Source: CAZIDL01 sp964537825 (GTDB lineage Bacteria; Bacteroidota; Bacteroidia; Flavobacteriales_D; CAYVSK01). Taken from it: 5,168 nt of DNA. The stretch covers positions 1 to 5,168 of the forward strand of contig CAZIDL010000111.1 in NCBI GenBank assembly GCA_964537825.1. The letters run 5' to 3'. Of this stretch, positions 1-5,168 are shown piece after piece; within the stretch, counting starts at the first letter, position 1; each line of letters starts with the position of its first letter. The notes under the pieces are model-generated. The model saw only the letters and a list, made by a program, of their open reading frames with translations. It was not told the DNA's origin and searched no databases. A program made the position numbers and the translations under genes.

Positions 1-2740
1 CGTGTTGGATCTTCTGCGCGTAATCGATGCTGGCGGTGATCTCGCGGTGGGCTTCTTCCACCTCTTCTTTCTGTTGGGTGATCACTTCATTCTTTTTCTC
101 GACCTCTTGCTTTTGCTTTTCGGTCTCCTTTTGCTGCTCTTCCACCTTTTCCTTCTGTTCCTCGACTTTTTCCTTTTCTGCTTGGATCTCTTGGTTGGCG
201 GTTTCCAAGCGCGCGTTCTTTTCGCGGATCTCCTGCGTGCGTTCCTCGACGGTCCGTTCGAGGCGTTGTTTTTGTGCGACCAATCGCCGGCTGTTCAACC
301 ATAAAAGGAACCAAATGAAAGCGATCCCGGCAACGGTATAGCCTCCATAAGCGGTCCAGGTCCGATACCACGGTGGCAGGATCCGGAAACGGTACGTACC
401 TGTGGAGCTTTCCACCCCGTAGACGTTATTGGCTTTGACCTTGAAAGTATATTCACCCTCCGGAAGATTCGTGTACTCCTTTCGGGTTTGATCGCTCCAT
501 TTGCTCCAAGCTGTGTCAAAATCCACAAGGCGGTAGCTATAGGTCACCTTTTCCTGCTTGTCAGTGAATGGGGCCGCGTAATGGAATTCCAAGCGATTCT
601 TGGAATAGGGAAGTTGGCGGACGCCTTCCCTTCCCGTGTCCTCAACAGGTTCATTCCCCCCGAAGAGCAGGCTGTCCCCGCTTCCGGTCACTTTCCGGAC
701 CAGGCAGTGCCAGCGCCGCTCGTGGTCGTCCTTCACCTCTGGGTGGTAACAGGCAAGCCCTTGATCGCATCCGAACCAGACTTGACCTTTTTCGGGGTGA
801 ACGGACCGGATGGCACCGATTTGCATCCCCCGGAAGCAGGTGCTGTCGATCCGATACCCTTCTTTTTCGGGAAGCAGGTGTTTGATCATCCCTCCCTTCC
901 AGTCATTGATCCATAGCTCCTCATCGACCCCCTCTTCCATGAGGAAGACCTGTCGGCTTCCATCGCAGAAGATCTCTCCGTAATGGCAAAAAGGTACGAA
1001 ACGGCCCTTCTTGAAGGAATAGGCTCCTCTATCGGTTCCGAAGATCACTCCCTTCCCGTCCGGATGGGAAAACACCCGGGTGGGTCCTTCAGGCAGGCCA
1101 TCAGTAGTATCGTAATGAGTGGTCACAAAGCCGTTGAAGGCCGTGTCCACGGTCACTTCCAGAATACCTTTGGAGCCCATGGTCCCCCAAAGCCGGAGGG
1201 AGTCGGGATCTGTCCCCGTTCGCTCTGCTTCGACCATTACGATCCCTTCAGGAACGTCCCTCACAGTGAGAAGGGTCTTCGCCGTTCCATCACCGGTCAT
1301 GGAGCCGGGAGTGAAGATGCACAACCCTTGCCGGCCGCCAGCAAGGACCGGCTTGAACGCTCCTTCCTTTCGTCGGAGCGGAATGCGTGTGAGCGATCTG
1401 AATCCTCCGGAAAGGATCGTGTCGGCCTTCAAAGAAGCAGTTCCTCGTTCGATTGACCGGACGGCTTTCCCTCCTGTCACCAACAAACGGGAAGGCTTTT
1501 TGCCCTTCTCGACGGTTCTGTCTGTGGTCCCCGGAAGGGTTAGGAGATCCAAACACTGTCCTCCTGTTCCCTCGACGAGGCCGAACTCCCCTACACTTTC
1601 TTTCCAGCTCCAAGTGCCCTGAACGGTGGCAAGGAAGAGAGGCTCGCTGGGAAGGGATGGTCTGGCAATGTCCCTGATGACCCCACTGAAAAGCTTTCCT
1701 TCTGGTGCTATGGTGAAGGGGAGGCCTGTGTGGATAAGGGCAATACCGTTATTGGTAGTGGCCCACAAGTCCCCACCGCCAGCAGGGGATACCTTCCATA
1801 AGGATTTGGTAGGCATCCCTTCCCCCTTCCCCAGATGGAGGACGATCCTTCCTGCAGACGTTAGCAAATAAAGCCCTTTACGCTGCGTTCCAATTGCAAA
1901 AGCAGCTCCGTAAGGATTGCTCTTGGGATCCAGTTGGCAGGCGGTATAGATCCCTGCCGCAGACCATCCTCCTTCGGGGATATAACCTGGCTTTCTAGGA
2001 TAGGGGCGTACTTTCCCTTTCTCCGGATCGTAGTGAAAGAGCCCCTTCTTGCGGGTAAACGCCGTCCACTCTCCACTTTTGCCGGGAGTTGGAAGGATCA
2101 CATTCACGCCTTTCCTCCGAGCTAATGCACGGGACCCCTTAAGGTAAGCTTTCTCCGTCCCTCGAAGACGGAAAAAGCCAGTATCCACGTCTTCGATGAC
2201 CGGGCGTGAATCGAGAAGGTACATATTGTGAAAATCATTCTCCGGACGGATCACCTGAACGGTATCGTCTTGATAAAGGAAGAGGTGGTCCTTTGCACTG
2301 AAGTAGACCTTCCCCTTTTCGGTTCTAACGGTATTCCAGATGGCCCCGAAATCCCTAAGTGAGTCGGGGAGCATGGAGATAAGGGAGCGGTATGTAAGCG
2401 AGCCGCTACTATCCGGTCCAAGCACCCCCATAAGACTTGACCCTCCGACAAAAAGCCGATCGCCGGGAGCCCGAGCCATGGAGAAGACCATCTTACCACT
2501 TCCCACAGGAACATGACGAAAGTTCTCCCCGTCGTAGACGAGGACTTCCGTGGCAGTTCCGAAGGCAGTGCGGCCGTCGGAGAAAGCTTGGAGACAGAAG
2601 GTTTGATGGTGACCGTTGTACGTGGATGGAGGAAAAGCGGTCACTTCCGGGGGAAGGGTCTGGGCTTGAGAAGAAAGGGAGAAGAGACAAAAACTGAGGA
2701 CCAGGAGGAGAGGGGAGAGGGGGTGTTCAGGGAATCGCAT
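1..2740 (-). CDS. Propeller/Y_Y_Y transmembrane sensor with coiled coil, C terminus cut by window edge (probable SpoIIE/PP2C-type output)
   Basis: The minus-strand frame is open for 913 codons from the ATG at 2740-2738 to the window edge, with no stop. Residues 1-26 form a signal peptide with a leucine-rich core and likely cleavage at SQA|QT. Residues about 40-670 resemble the ligand-binding sensor propellers of Bacteroidota regulators: YDGENF near 70, and blade-like segments such as DLWATTNNGIAL (324-335), GVIFGTDRGAYSF (564-576) and QVWFGCDQGLACY (653-665). Residues about 720-788 are a Y_Y_Y domain (YSYRLVDFDTAWSKW, GEYTFKVKANNVYG). A membrane helix spans about 798-815. A Glu/Lys/Gln-rich coiled coil covers about 816-900. 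The last residues, ITASIDYAQKIQ, match the usual entry into SpoIIE-like PP2C phosphatase domains in this architecture, but that domain lies outside the window. The sensor part should be periplasmic and the coiled coil cytoplasmic. An ATG eight bases upstream is out of frame and soon stops, so 2740 is the preferred start. The ligand is unknown. The architecture call is firm; the output domain is inferred. Confidence 0.9.
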   Translation of the reverse strand, partial: MRFPEHPLSPLLLVLSFCLFSLSSQAQTLPPEVTAFPPSTYNGHHQTFCLQAFSDGRTAFGTATEVLVYDGENFRHVPVGSGKMVFSMARAPGDRLFVGGSSLMGVLGPDSSGSLTYRSLISMLPDSLRDFGAIWNTVRTEKGKVYFSAKDHLFLYQDDTVQVIRPENDFHNMYLLDSRPVIEDVDTGFFRLRGTEKAYLKGSRALARRKGVNVILPTPGKSGEWTAFTRKKGLFHYDPEKGKVRPYPRKPGYIPEGGWSAAGIYTACQLDPKSNPYGAAFAIGTQRKGLYLLTSAGRIVLHLGKGEGMPTKSLWKVSPAGGGDLWATTNNGIALIHTGLPFTIAPEGKLFSGVIRDIARPSLPSEPLFLATVQGTWSWKESVGEFGLVEGTGGQCLDLLTLPGTTDRTVEKGKKPSRLLVTGGKAVRSIERGTASLKADTILSGGFRSLTRIPLRRKEGAFKPVLAGGRQGLCIFTPGSMTGDGTAKTLLTVRDVPEGIVMVEAERTGTDPDSLRLWGTMGSKGILEVTVDTAFNGFVTTHYDTTDGLPEGPTRVFSHPDGKGVIFGTDRGAYSFKKGRFVPFCHYGEIFCDGSRQVFLMEEGVDEELWINDWKGGMIKHLLPEKEGYRIDSTCFRGMQIGAIRSVHPEKGQVWFGCDQGLACYHPEVKDDHERRWHCLVRKVTGSGDSLLFGGNEPVEDTGREGVRQLPYSKNRLEFHYAAPFTDKQEKVTYSYRLVDFDTAWSKWSDQTRKEYTNLPEGEYTFKVKANNVYGVESSTGTYRFRILPPWYRTWTAYGGYTVAGIAFIWFLLWLNSRRLVAQKQRLERTVEERTQEIREKNARLETANQEIQAEKEKVEEQKEKVEEQQKETEKQKQEVEKKNEVITQQKEEVEEAHREITASIDYAQKIQH

Positions 2741-2746
2741 CGATCA

Positions 2747-2754
2747 TAAATATA
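2747..2754 (-). promoter_or_regulatory. Possible Bacteroidota-type -7 element of the sensor gene
   Basis: On the minus strand this reads TATATTTA, close to the Bacteroidota -7 consensus TAnnTTTG except for the last base. It lies six bases before the sensor ATG, so any transcript would have almost no leader. I found no TTG at the usual upstream spacing. The call is weak. Confidence 0.2.
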
Positions 2755-2815
2755 GGGAATGCGTTGGGCTATCGGATGGAGGTAACTTTTTTATTTCCTC
2801 ATTTTCGCAAAGATC

Positions 2816-2833
2816 CGGTCCTTTCGGTCCTTT
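2816..2833. repeat. 9-bp direct tandem duplication
   Basis: CGGTCCTTT occurs twice back to back, at 2816-2824 and 2825-2833. It lies between the sensor start and a small hairpin. No function can be assigned; it may be a simple slippage duplication. Confidence 0.6.
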
Positions 2834-2844
2834 TACCCTTCGGT

Positions 2845-2861
2845 GCTCCCGATCAGGGAGC
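2845..2861. other. Perfect 6-bp inverted repeat (GCTCCC / GGGAGC)
   Basis: GCTCCC and GGGAGC flank a 5-base loop GATCA. No T-run follows on either strand, so it does not look like an intrinsic terminator. It sits about 105 bases upstream of the sensor start and could be a decayed structure or a protein-binding palindrome. Confidence 0.45.
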
Positions 2862-2955
2862 TACGCGGTGAACTCTTCACATAAGATCGAAATGGCCGTA
2901 TCCGGGATGGGCTTCTTCAGATCACTAGGTGGAAAATGGGTTAGTCTGCTATCAA

Positions 2956-2990
2956 GTTCCAAGCTCCAAGCCCAAAGGCTAAAGCTCCAA
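2956..2990 (+). repeat. Degenerate heptamer array, copy 1 (unit about GYTCCAA)
   Basis: Five 7-bp units lie in perfect register. Units 1, 2 and 5 are GTTCCAA, GCTCCAA and GCTCCAA; units 3 and 4 are diverged (GCCCAAA, GGCTAAA). A partial CAA precedes the first unit. Short degenerate heptad arrays like this are familiar between genes of Bacteroidota, and are comparable in form to the short tandemly repeated repetitive sequences of cyanobacteria. The array pairs in opposite orientation with the array at 3019-3039. Confidence 0.7.
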
Positions 2991-3018
2991 TAGGTGAAAG
3001 AAGGGTGCTGAACCCCTT

Positions 3019-3039
3019 TTTGAACTTTAAACTTTGAGC
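3019..3039 (-). repeat. Degenerate heptamer array, copy 2, inverted relative to copy 1
   Basis: Three 7-bp units in register read TTTGAAC, TTTAAAC and TTTGAGC on the plus strand. Their reverse complements (GTTCAAA, GTTTAAA, GCTCAAA) are of the same type as the units at 2956-2990, so the two arrays face each other across about 28 bases. A small stem between them (AAGGG at 3001-3005 with CCCTT at 3014-3018) makes the whole segment an imperfect palindrome centred near 3009. Confidence 0.65.
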
Positions 3040-3101
3040 CTGGATTTTCAAACCCGAACTCCTACCACGCACACATCATCCACTTGTTCCTGCCCTGCTT
3101 C

Positions 3102-3236
3102 TCATTCCTCAATGACCCAATCGAGCTATTGCTTCTGTTCATCGGGTGTTATCGTGTGAATGCGGGCAAGTAGCTCCTTGAAGGTGGCATTGGAAGACTT
3201 GAAAGAGGGGGGCAGTAATAGTGAAGTTACCCCCGC
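3102..3236 (-). pseudogene. Possible decayed reading frame of a small protein
   Basis: On the minus strand, 36 open codons run from 3236 to 3129 with no start codon, ending in FKELLARIHTITPDEQKQ and then a TAG stop (3128-3126). Seven more codons, LDWVIEE, follow before TGA at 3104-3102. The segment reads like an amphipathic helical protein end with one nonsense change (CAG to TAG would restore Gln). It is bounded upstream by an in-frame TGA at 3239-3237. I do not recognise the family. Chance is a serious alternative for so short a frame. Confidence 0.22.
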
Positions 3237-3243
3237 TCACTTT
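3202..3243. other. Imperfect long hairpin
   Basis: Nested complementary blocks are AAA (3202-3204) with TTT (3241-3243), GAG (3205-3207) with CTC (3236-3238), GGGG (3209-3212) with CCCC (3231-3234), and GTAA (3215-3218) with TTAC (3227-3230). They enclose an 8-base loop, with small bulges between blocks. This gives about 14 pairs. No clear T-tract follows, so it is not a typical terminator. It overlaps the start of the possible decayed frame. Confidence 0.4.
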
Positions 3244-3277
3244 GTAAACGAGCCTAAGAACCGGTGGCAGACTTTAA

Positions 3278-3403
3278 ATGAAGAATAGCGATCATATGAG
3301 GAGTTTTGATGAGCAGCTCCACAGATCGAACCGGTGGACCTTGATGGAGGAAGCCCGTTTTTTTATTCCTTTGAGAGAAGGAAGATTCCAGATCTATTGT
3401 TAG
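3278..3403 (+). CDS. Possible 41-codon small ORF of unknown function
   Basis: ATG at 3278 opens a 41-residue frame ending at TAG 3401-3403; a second in-frame ATG lies at 3296. The product contains WTLMEEARFFIPLREGRF near its C terminus and ends in Cys. It has no signal peptide or membrane helix that I can see. It lies just upstream of the amidohydrolase and overlaps that gene's candidate promoter, so it may be a leader ORF, a remnant or chance. No family is recognised and no ribosome binding site is evident. Confidence 0.2.
   Translation: MKNSDHMRSFDEQLHRSNRWTLMEEARFFIPLREGRFQIYC
3371..3402 (+). promoter_or_regulatory. Candidate Bacteroidota-type promoter of the amidohydrolase gene
   Basis: TTG at 3371-3373 is followed after 21 bases by TATTGTTA at 3395-3402. 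This partly matches the Bacteroidota pattern TTG-N19-23-TAnnTTTG; two of the six fixed -7 bases differ. It would start transcription about 10-15 bases before the ATG at 3421, and it lies inside the longer reading frame from 3334, which favours the shorter start. This is sequence inference only. Confidence 0.3.
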
Positions 3404-3420
3404 ATAGAGCTTCGAATGGC

Positions 3421-5016
3421 ATGCAAAGGCTTTTTTTCAAGCTCTTTGGTTTTCTTTTTACCGTGCTCTTCTGTGGGAAGGGGCTCAATGCCCAGGAGAC
3501 TCCCACTCTTATCCGCGAAGTGGACCTCTATGATGGGGAAGAGCTCCGGAAAGATGTCGATGTTGCATTCGAGGGCGGTAGGATCGATAGCATCGCCACA
3601 GATATCGAACCGGAGGAAAAGGTGAAAGAGGTCGATGGAGAAGGAAAAAGCATCATTCCTCCCCTGATCAATGCTCACGTGCATGCATGGGACCCGAAGG
3701 TCCTTGAACGAGGACTTGGGCACGGGGTCTTCGCCTTCCTCGATCTGCACAACGGAAAGGAAGGGGTTGAGATCATGCGGGAGTTCAACGATTCATTGGA
3801 ATATTCCCGTTTTTATTCATCCCATGCCGGAGCTACCGTGCCCGATGGCCATGGAACTCAATTCGGTCTGGATGTTCCCGTTCTGACGGAAGATTATGGT
3901 CCGAAGGAGTTCGTCAAGGATCGTGTGGAGGAAGGGGCTGATTACATCAAGATCCTTCGGGAGCCGATGCGCAACACCATCGACTTCGAGCAAACCCGCA
4001 AGGTGATCCAAGCGGCCCACGATCATGGTAAACTGGCGATCGCCCATATATCAAGGCTTTCCGATGCCATGACCCTTGCTCGCCAAGGAGTGGACGGTTT
4101 CGCTCATATATGGGTCGACGAAAAGATCCAAAAAGAGCAGGTTGATAGCCTCAAGGAGGCGGGTGTCTTTATGATCCCCACTTTGGCCGTTCAAAAGAAG
4201 TTCGTCGATAAGTGGGAGGAAGAAAGGGATGCCAGCAAGATCCTTTCCTACGAAGAGCTGGAGAAGGAGTTGAAGAGGTTGCACGATGCTGGGATCCCGA
4301 TCTTGGCGGGTAACGATGCTCCCAATTTCAGCCTTTCCTATAGTAAGGGGCTCTACGATGAGATGAAATTGATGGAAGACTGCGGGTTGTCGAGGAAAGA
4401 GGTCATACGGGCGGCCAGCACCAATATCCGTGAAGCGTTCGAGCTCGAACGCTATGGTAAGCTCCATGAAGGGGAAAGGGCGAACTTTCTCCTGCTCGAT
4501 GGTCCTGCCTTGGATGGGGAATGGAGCTCGGACCGGATACACCGGATCTTCAAGAAAGGGGTTGAGCTGGACCCGTCCAGGCTCCTGGAAAACTCTGAAC
4601 CTCCTGAGCCTGAAGTTCATCGCGATGAAAAGGCAGATAAGGAAGAAGCGAACGGGGAAGGGGAACTCACCCTTACAGTGCACATCCAAGAACTCCGCTC
4701 GTCTGAAGGGGAGGTCCTATTGGAGTTGAAGAACAAAAAAGACGAGGTCATTCGGCGAGAGGCGGCCGGGATCGAGGGGGGGGAAGCCCGTTTTGAAATG
4801 AGCGGCCTCAAAGAAGGCTCTTATGCGGCAAGGGTCCTCCATGATGAGAACGGGAATAAGAAGTTCGACACGAACGATGCCGGGATGCCACAGGAGGGAT
4901 GGGGTTATTCGAACAACGCGAAAGGGAACATGGGACCGCCTGCTCTTGATGAACAATTGTTCGAGTTGAAGGAGGAGCAGGACATTCGTATCCGGATGCA
5001 ATATATGGGGGGGTGA
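3421..5016 (+). CDS. Exported metal-dependent amidohydrolase fused to a C-terminal DUF2141 domain
   Basis: The 531-residue product has an N-terminal signal peptide (KLFGFLFTVLF core, likely cleavage LNA|QE after residue 24). Residues about 28-390 form an amidohydrolase of the imidazolonepropionase-like group (COG1228 type): a beta-sandwich start, PPLINAHVH with metal ligands His86 and His88, DYIKIL with Lys177 as the probable carboxylated bridging lysine, His209 and His229 in IAHI and FAHI, and the catalytic Asp299 in ILAGNDAP. The C-terminal part of this domain has the usual YGKLHEGERANFLLLD return strand. All ligands are present, so it should be an active binuclear hydrolase acting on an amide or similar bond in the periplasm or outside; the substrate is unknown. 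An acidic linker (about 391-413, EPPEPEV) leads to a DUF2141 domain (about 414-529) with YAARVLHDENGNKKFDTND, GWGYSNNA and GPPALDEQLFEL. The frame also opens at 3334, but the 29 extra residues precede the signal peptide, so 3421 is preferred. No Shine-Dalgarno sequence is seen, as is common in Bacteroidota. Confidence 0.93.
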   Translation: MQRLFFKLFGFLFTVLFCGKGLNAQETPTLIREVDLYDGEELRKDVDVAFEGGRIDSIATDIEPEEKVKEVDGEGKSIIPPLINAHVHAWDPKVLERGLGHGVFAFLDLHNGKEGVEIMREFNDSLEYSRFYSSHAGATVPDGHGTQFGLDVPVLTEDYGPKEFVKDRVEEGADYIKILREPMRNTIDFEQTRKVIQAAHDHGKLAIAHISRLSDAMTLARQGVDGFAHIWVDEKIQKEQVDSLKEAGVFMIPTLAVQKKFVDKWEEERDASKILSYEELEKELKRLHDAGIPILAGNDAPNFSLSYSKGLYDEMKLMEDCGLSRKEVIRAASTNIREAFELERYGKLHEGERANFLLLDGPALDGEWSSDRIHRIFKKGVELDPSRLLENSEPPEPEVHRDEKADKEEANGEGELTLTVHIQELRSSEGEVLLELKNKKDEVIRREAAGIEGGEARFEMSGLKEGSYAARVLHDENGNKKFDTNDAGMPQEGWGYSNNAKGNMGPPALDEQLFELKEEQDIRIRMQYMGG

Positions 5017-5040
5017 TCCTTTATTTTCCGCCTCAGTTCC

Positions 5041-5168
5041 TCAACGGAAAGCGAAGAAGTCCCGGTCACCTTTTCCTTTCTCGATCCGGGTGAGGAAAGC
5101 CAGGGTCTCCTTGCTTGAGCTCGAGTTCGCAGACAGAAAGAAGAGGTCCGGAAGGTGATGAAGGAGTG
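5041..5168 (-). CDS. C-terminal end of a convergent gene, unknown function
   Basis: On the minus strand, 41 codons enter from the window edge and stop at TGA (5043-5041). The peptide includes LPDLFFLSANSSSSKE and ends RIEKGKGDRDFFAFR. Codon choice, with many C- or G-ending codons, resembles the other genes here. The stop lies 24 bases from the stop of the amidohydrolase, a common convergent spacing. No intrinsic terminator is evident in the gap. Another minus frame is also open across this stretch, so the frame choice is not certain, and the family cannot be recognised from so short an end. Confidence 0.5.
   Translation of the reverse strand, partial: LLHHLPDLFFLSANSSSSKETLAFLTRIEKGKGDRDFFAFR

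Larger units (their letters stand above)
2741..3420. other. Long divergent intergenic region with repeats and possible gene remnants
   Basis: About 680 bases separate the starts of the sensor gene (minus) and the amidohydrolase gene (plus). No convincing full-length gene is present. From left to right it holds a possible promoter, a 9-bp tandem duplication (2816-2833), a perfect 6-bp hairpin (2845-2861), two inverted heptamer arrays (2956-2990 and 3019-3039), a possible decayed minus-strand frame (3102-3236), an imperfect hairpin (3202-3243), a possible small plus-strand ORF (3278-3403) and a candidate promoter (3371-3402). The stretch from about 2865 to 2950 shows only the end of a minus-strand open frame without a start codon, stopping at 2861-2863. 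Confidence 0.7.

Noticed and set aside
488..1622. Long plus-strand open frames of 140-170 residues
   Set aside because: They lie opposite the sensor gene, whose minus-strand translation shows coherent domains. Their translations are Pro/Arg/Ser-rich without recognisable features.
2437..2749. Overlapping plus- and minus-strand frames near the sensor N terminus
   Set aside because: They are other frames of the signal peptide and first propeller segment of the sensor, with highly biased Arg/Gly composition.
2845..2861. Intrinsic terminator
   Set aside because: The stem is short and no T-run follows on either strand.
2956..3039. CRISPR-like array
   Set aside because: The units are only 7 bp, directly adjacent and degenerate, without spacers, and no cas genes are present.
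3421..3480. Cys18 of the amidohydrolase as a lipoprotein cysteine
   Set aside because: The residues before it are Val-Leu-Phe; a lipobox needs a small residue directly before Cys. An ordinary signal peptidase I site at LNA|QE fits better.
4051..4689. 212-residue open frame on the minus strand inside the amidohydrolase
   Set aside because: It lies opposite a strongly supported coding region with intact catalytic motifs, and its translation shows no domain, so it is an antisense shadow.
5158..5168. Start of a plus-strand gene at ATG 5158
   Set aside because: Only three codons are visible before the edge, and the minus-strand gene end appears to occupy this stretch.

Overview
The window looks like chromosomal DNA from a Bacteroidota bacterium, probably of flavobacterial or related type. 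The evidence is a large periplasmic-sensor protein with a 'triple tyrosine' (Y_Y_Y) domain followed by a membrane helix and coiled coil, a DUF2141 domain, absence of Shine-Dalgarno sequences before the chosen starts, and degenerate 7-bp repeat arrays between genes. The genus cannot be named from this sequence.

Layout. Positions 1-2740, minus strand: one very large gene, open from its ATG to the window edge. It encodes a secreted/periplasmic propeller-type sensor, a Y_Y_Y domain, one transmembrane helix, a charged coiled coil, and the first residues of what is probably a SpoIIE/PP2C-type output domain beyond the edge. Positions 2741-3420: about 680 bases between divergent genes, holding two inverted arrays of a degenerate heptamer, two hairpins, a 9-bp tandem duplication, a possible decayed reading frame and a possible 41-codon small ORF. 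Positions 3421-5016, plus strand: a 531-residue exported metal-dependent amidohydrolase with a complete set of recognisable metal ligands, fused at its C terminus through an acidic linker to a DUF2141 domain. Positions 5041-5168, minus strand: probably the last 41 codons of a convergent gene that starts outside the window.

How the genes relate. The sensor and the amidohydrolase are divergently transcribed from a long spacer, so they are not one operon. Nothing in the sequence proves a functional link. The sensor would detect a ligand outside the inner membrane and pass a signal to a cytoplasmic output domain. The amidohydrolase would act in the periplasm or outside the cell on an unknown substrate. 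The most unusual items are the amidohydrolase-DUF2141 fusion and the inverted heptamer arrays. No CRISPR array, tRNA, rRNA, intact insertion sequence or recognisable new defence system was seen.
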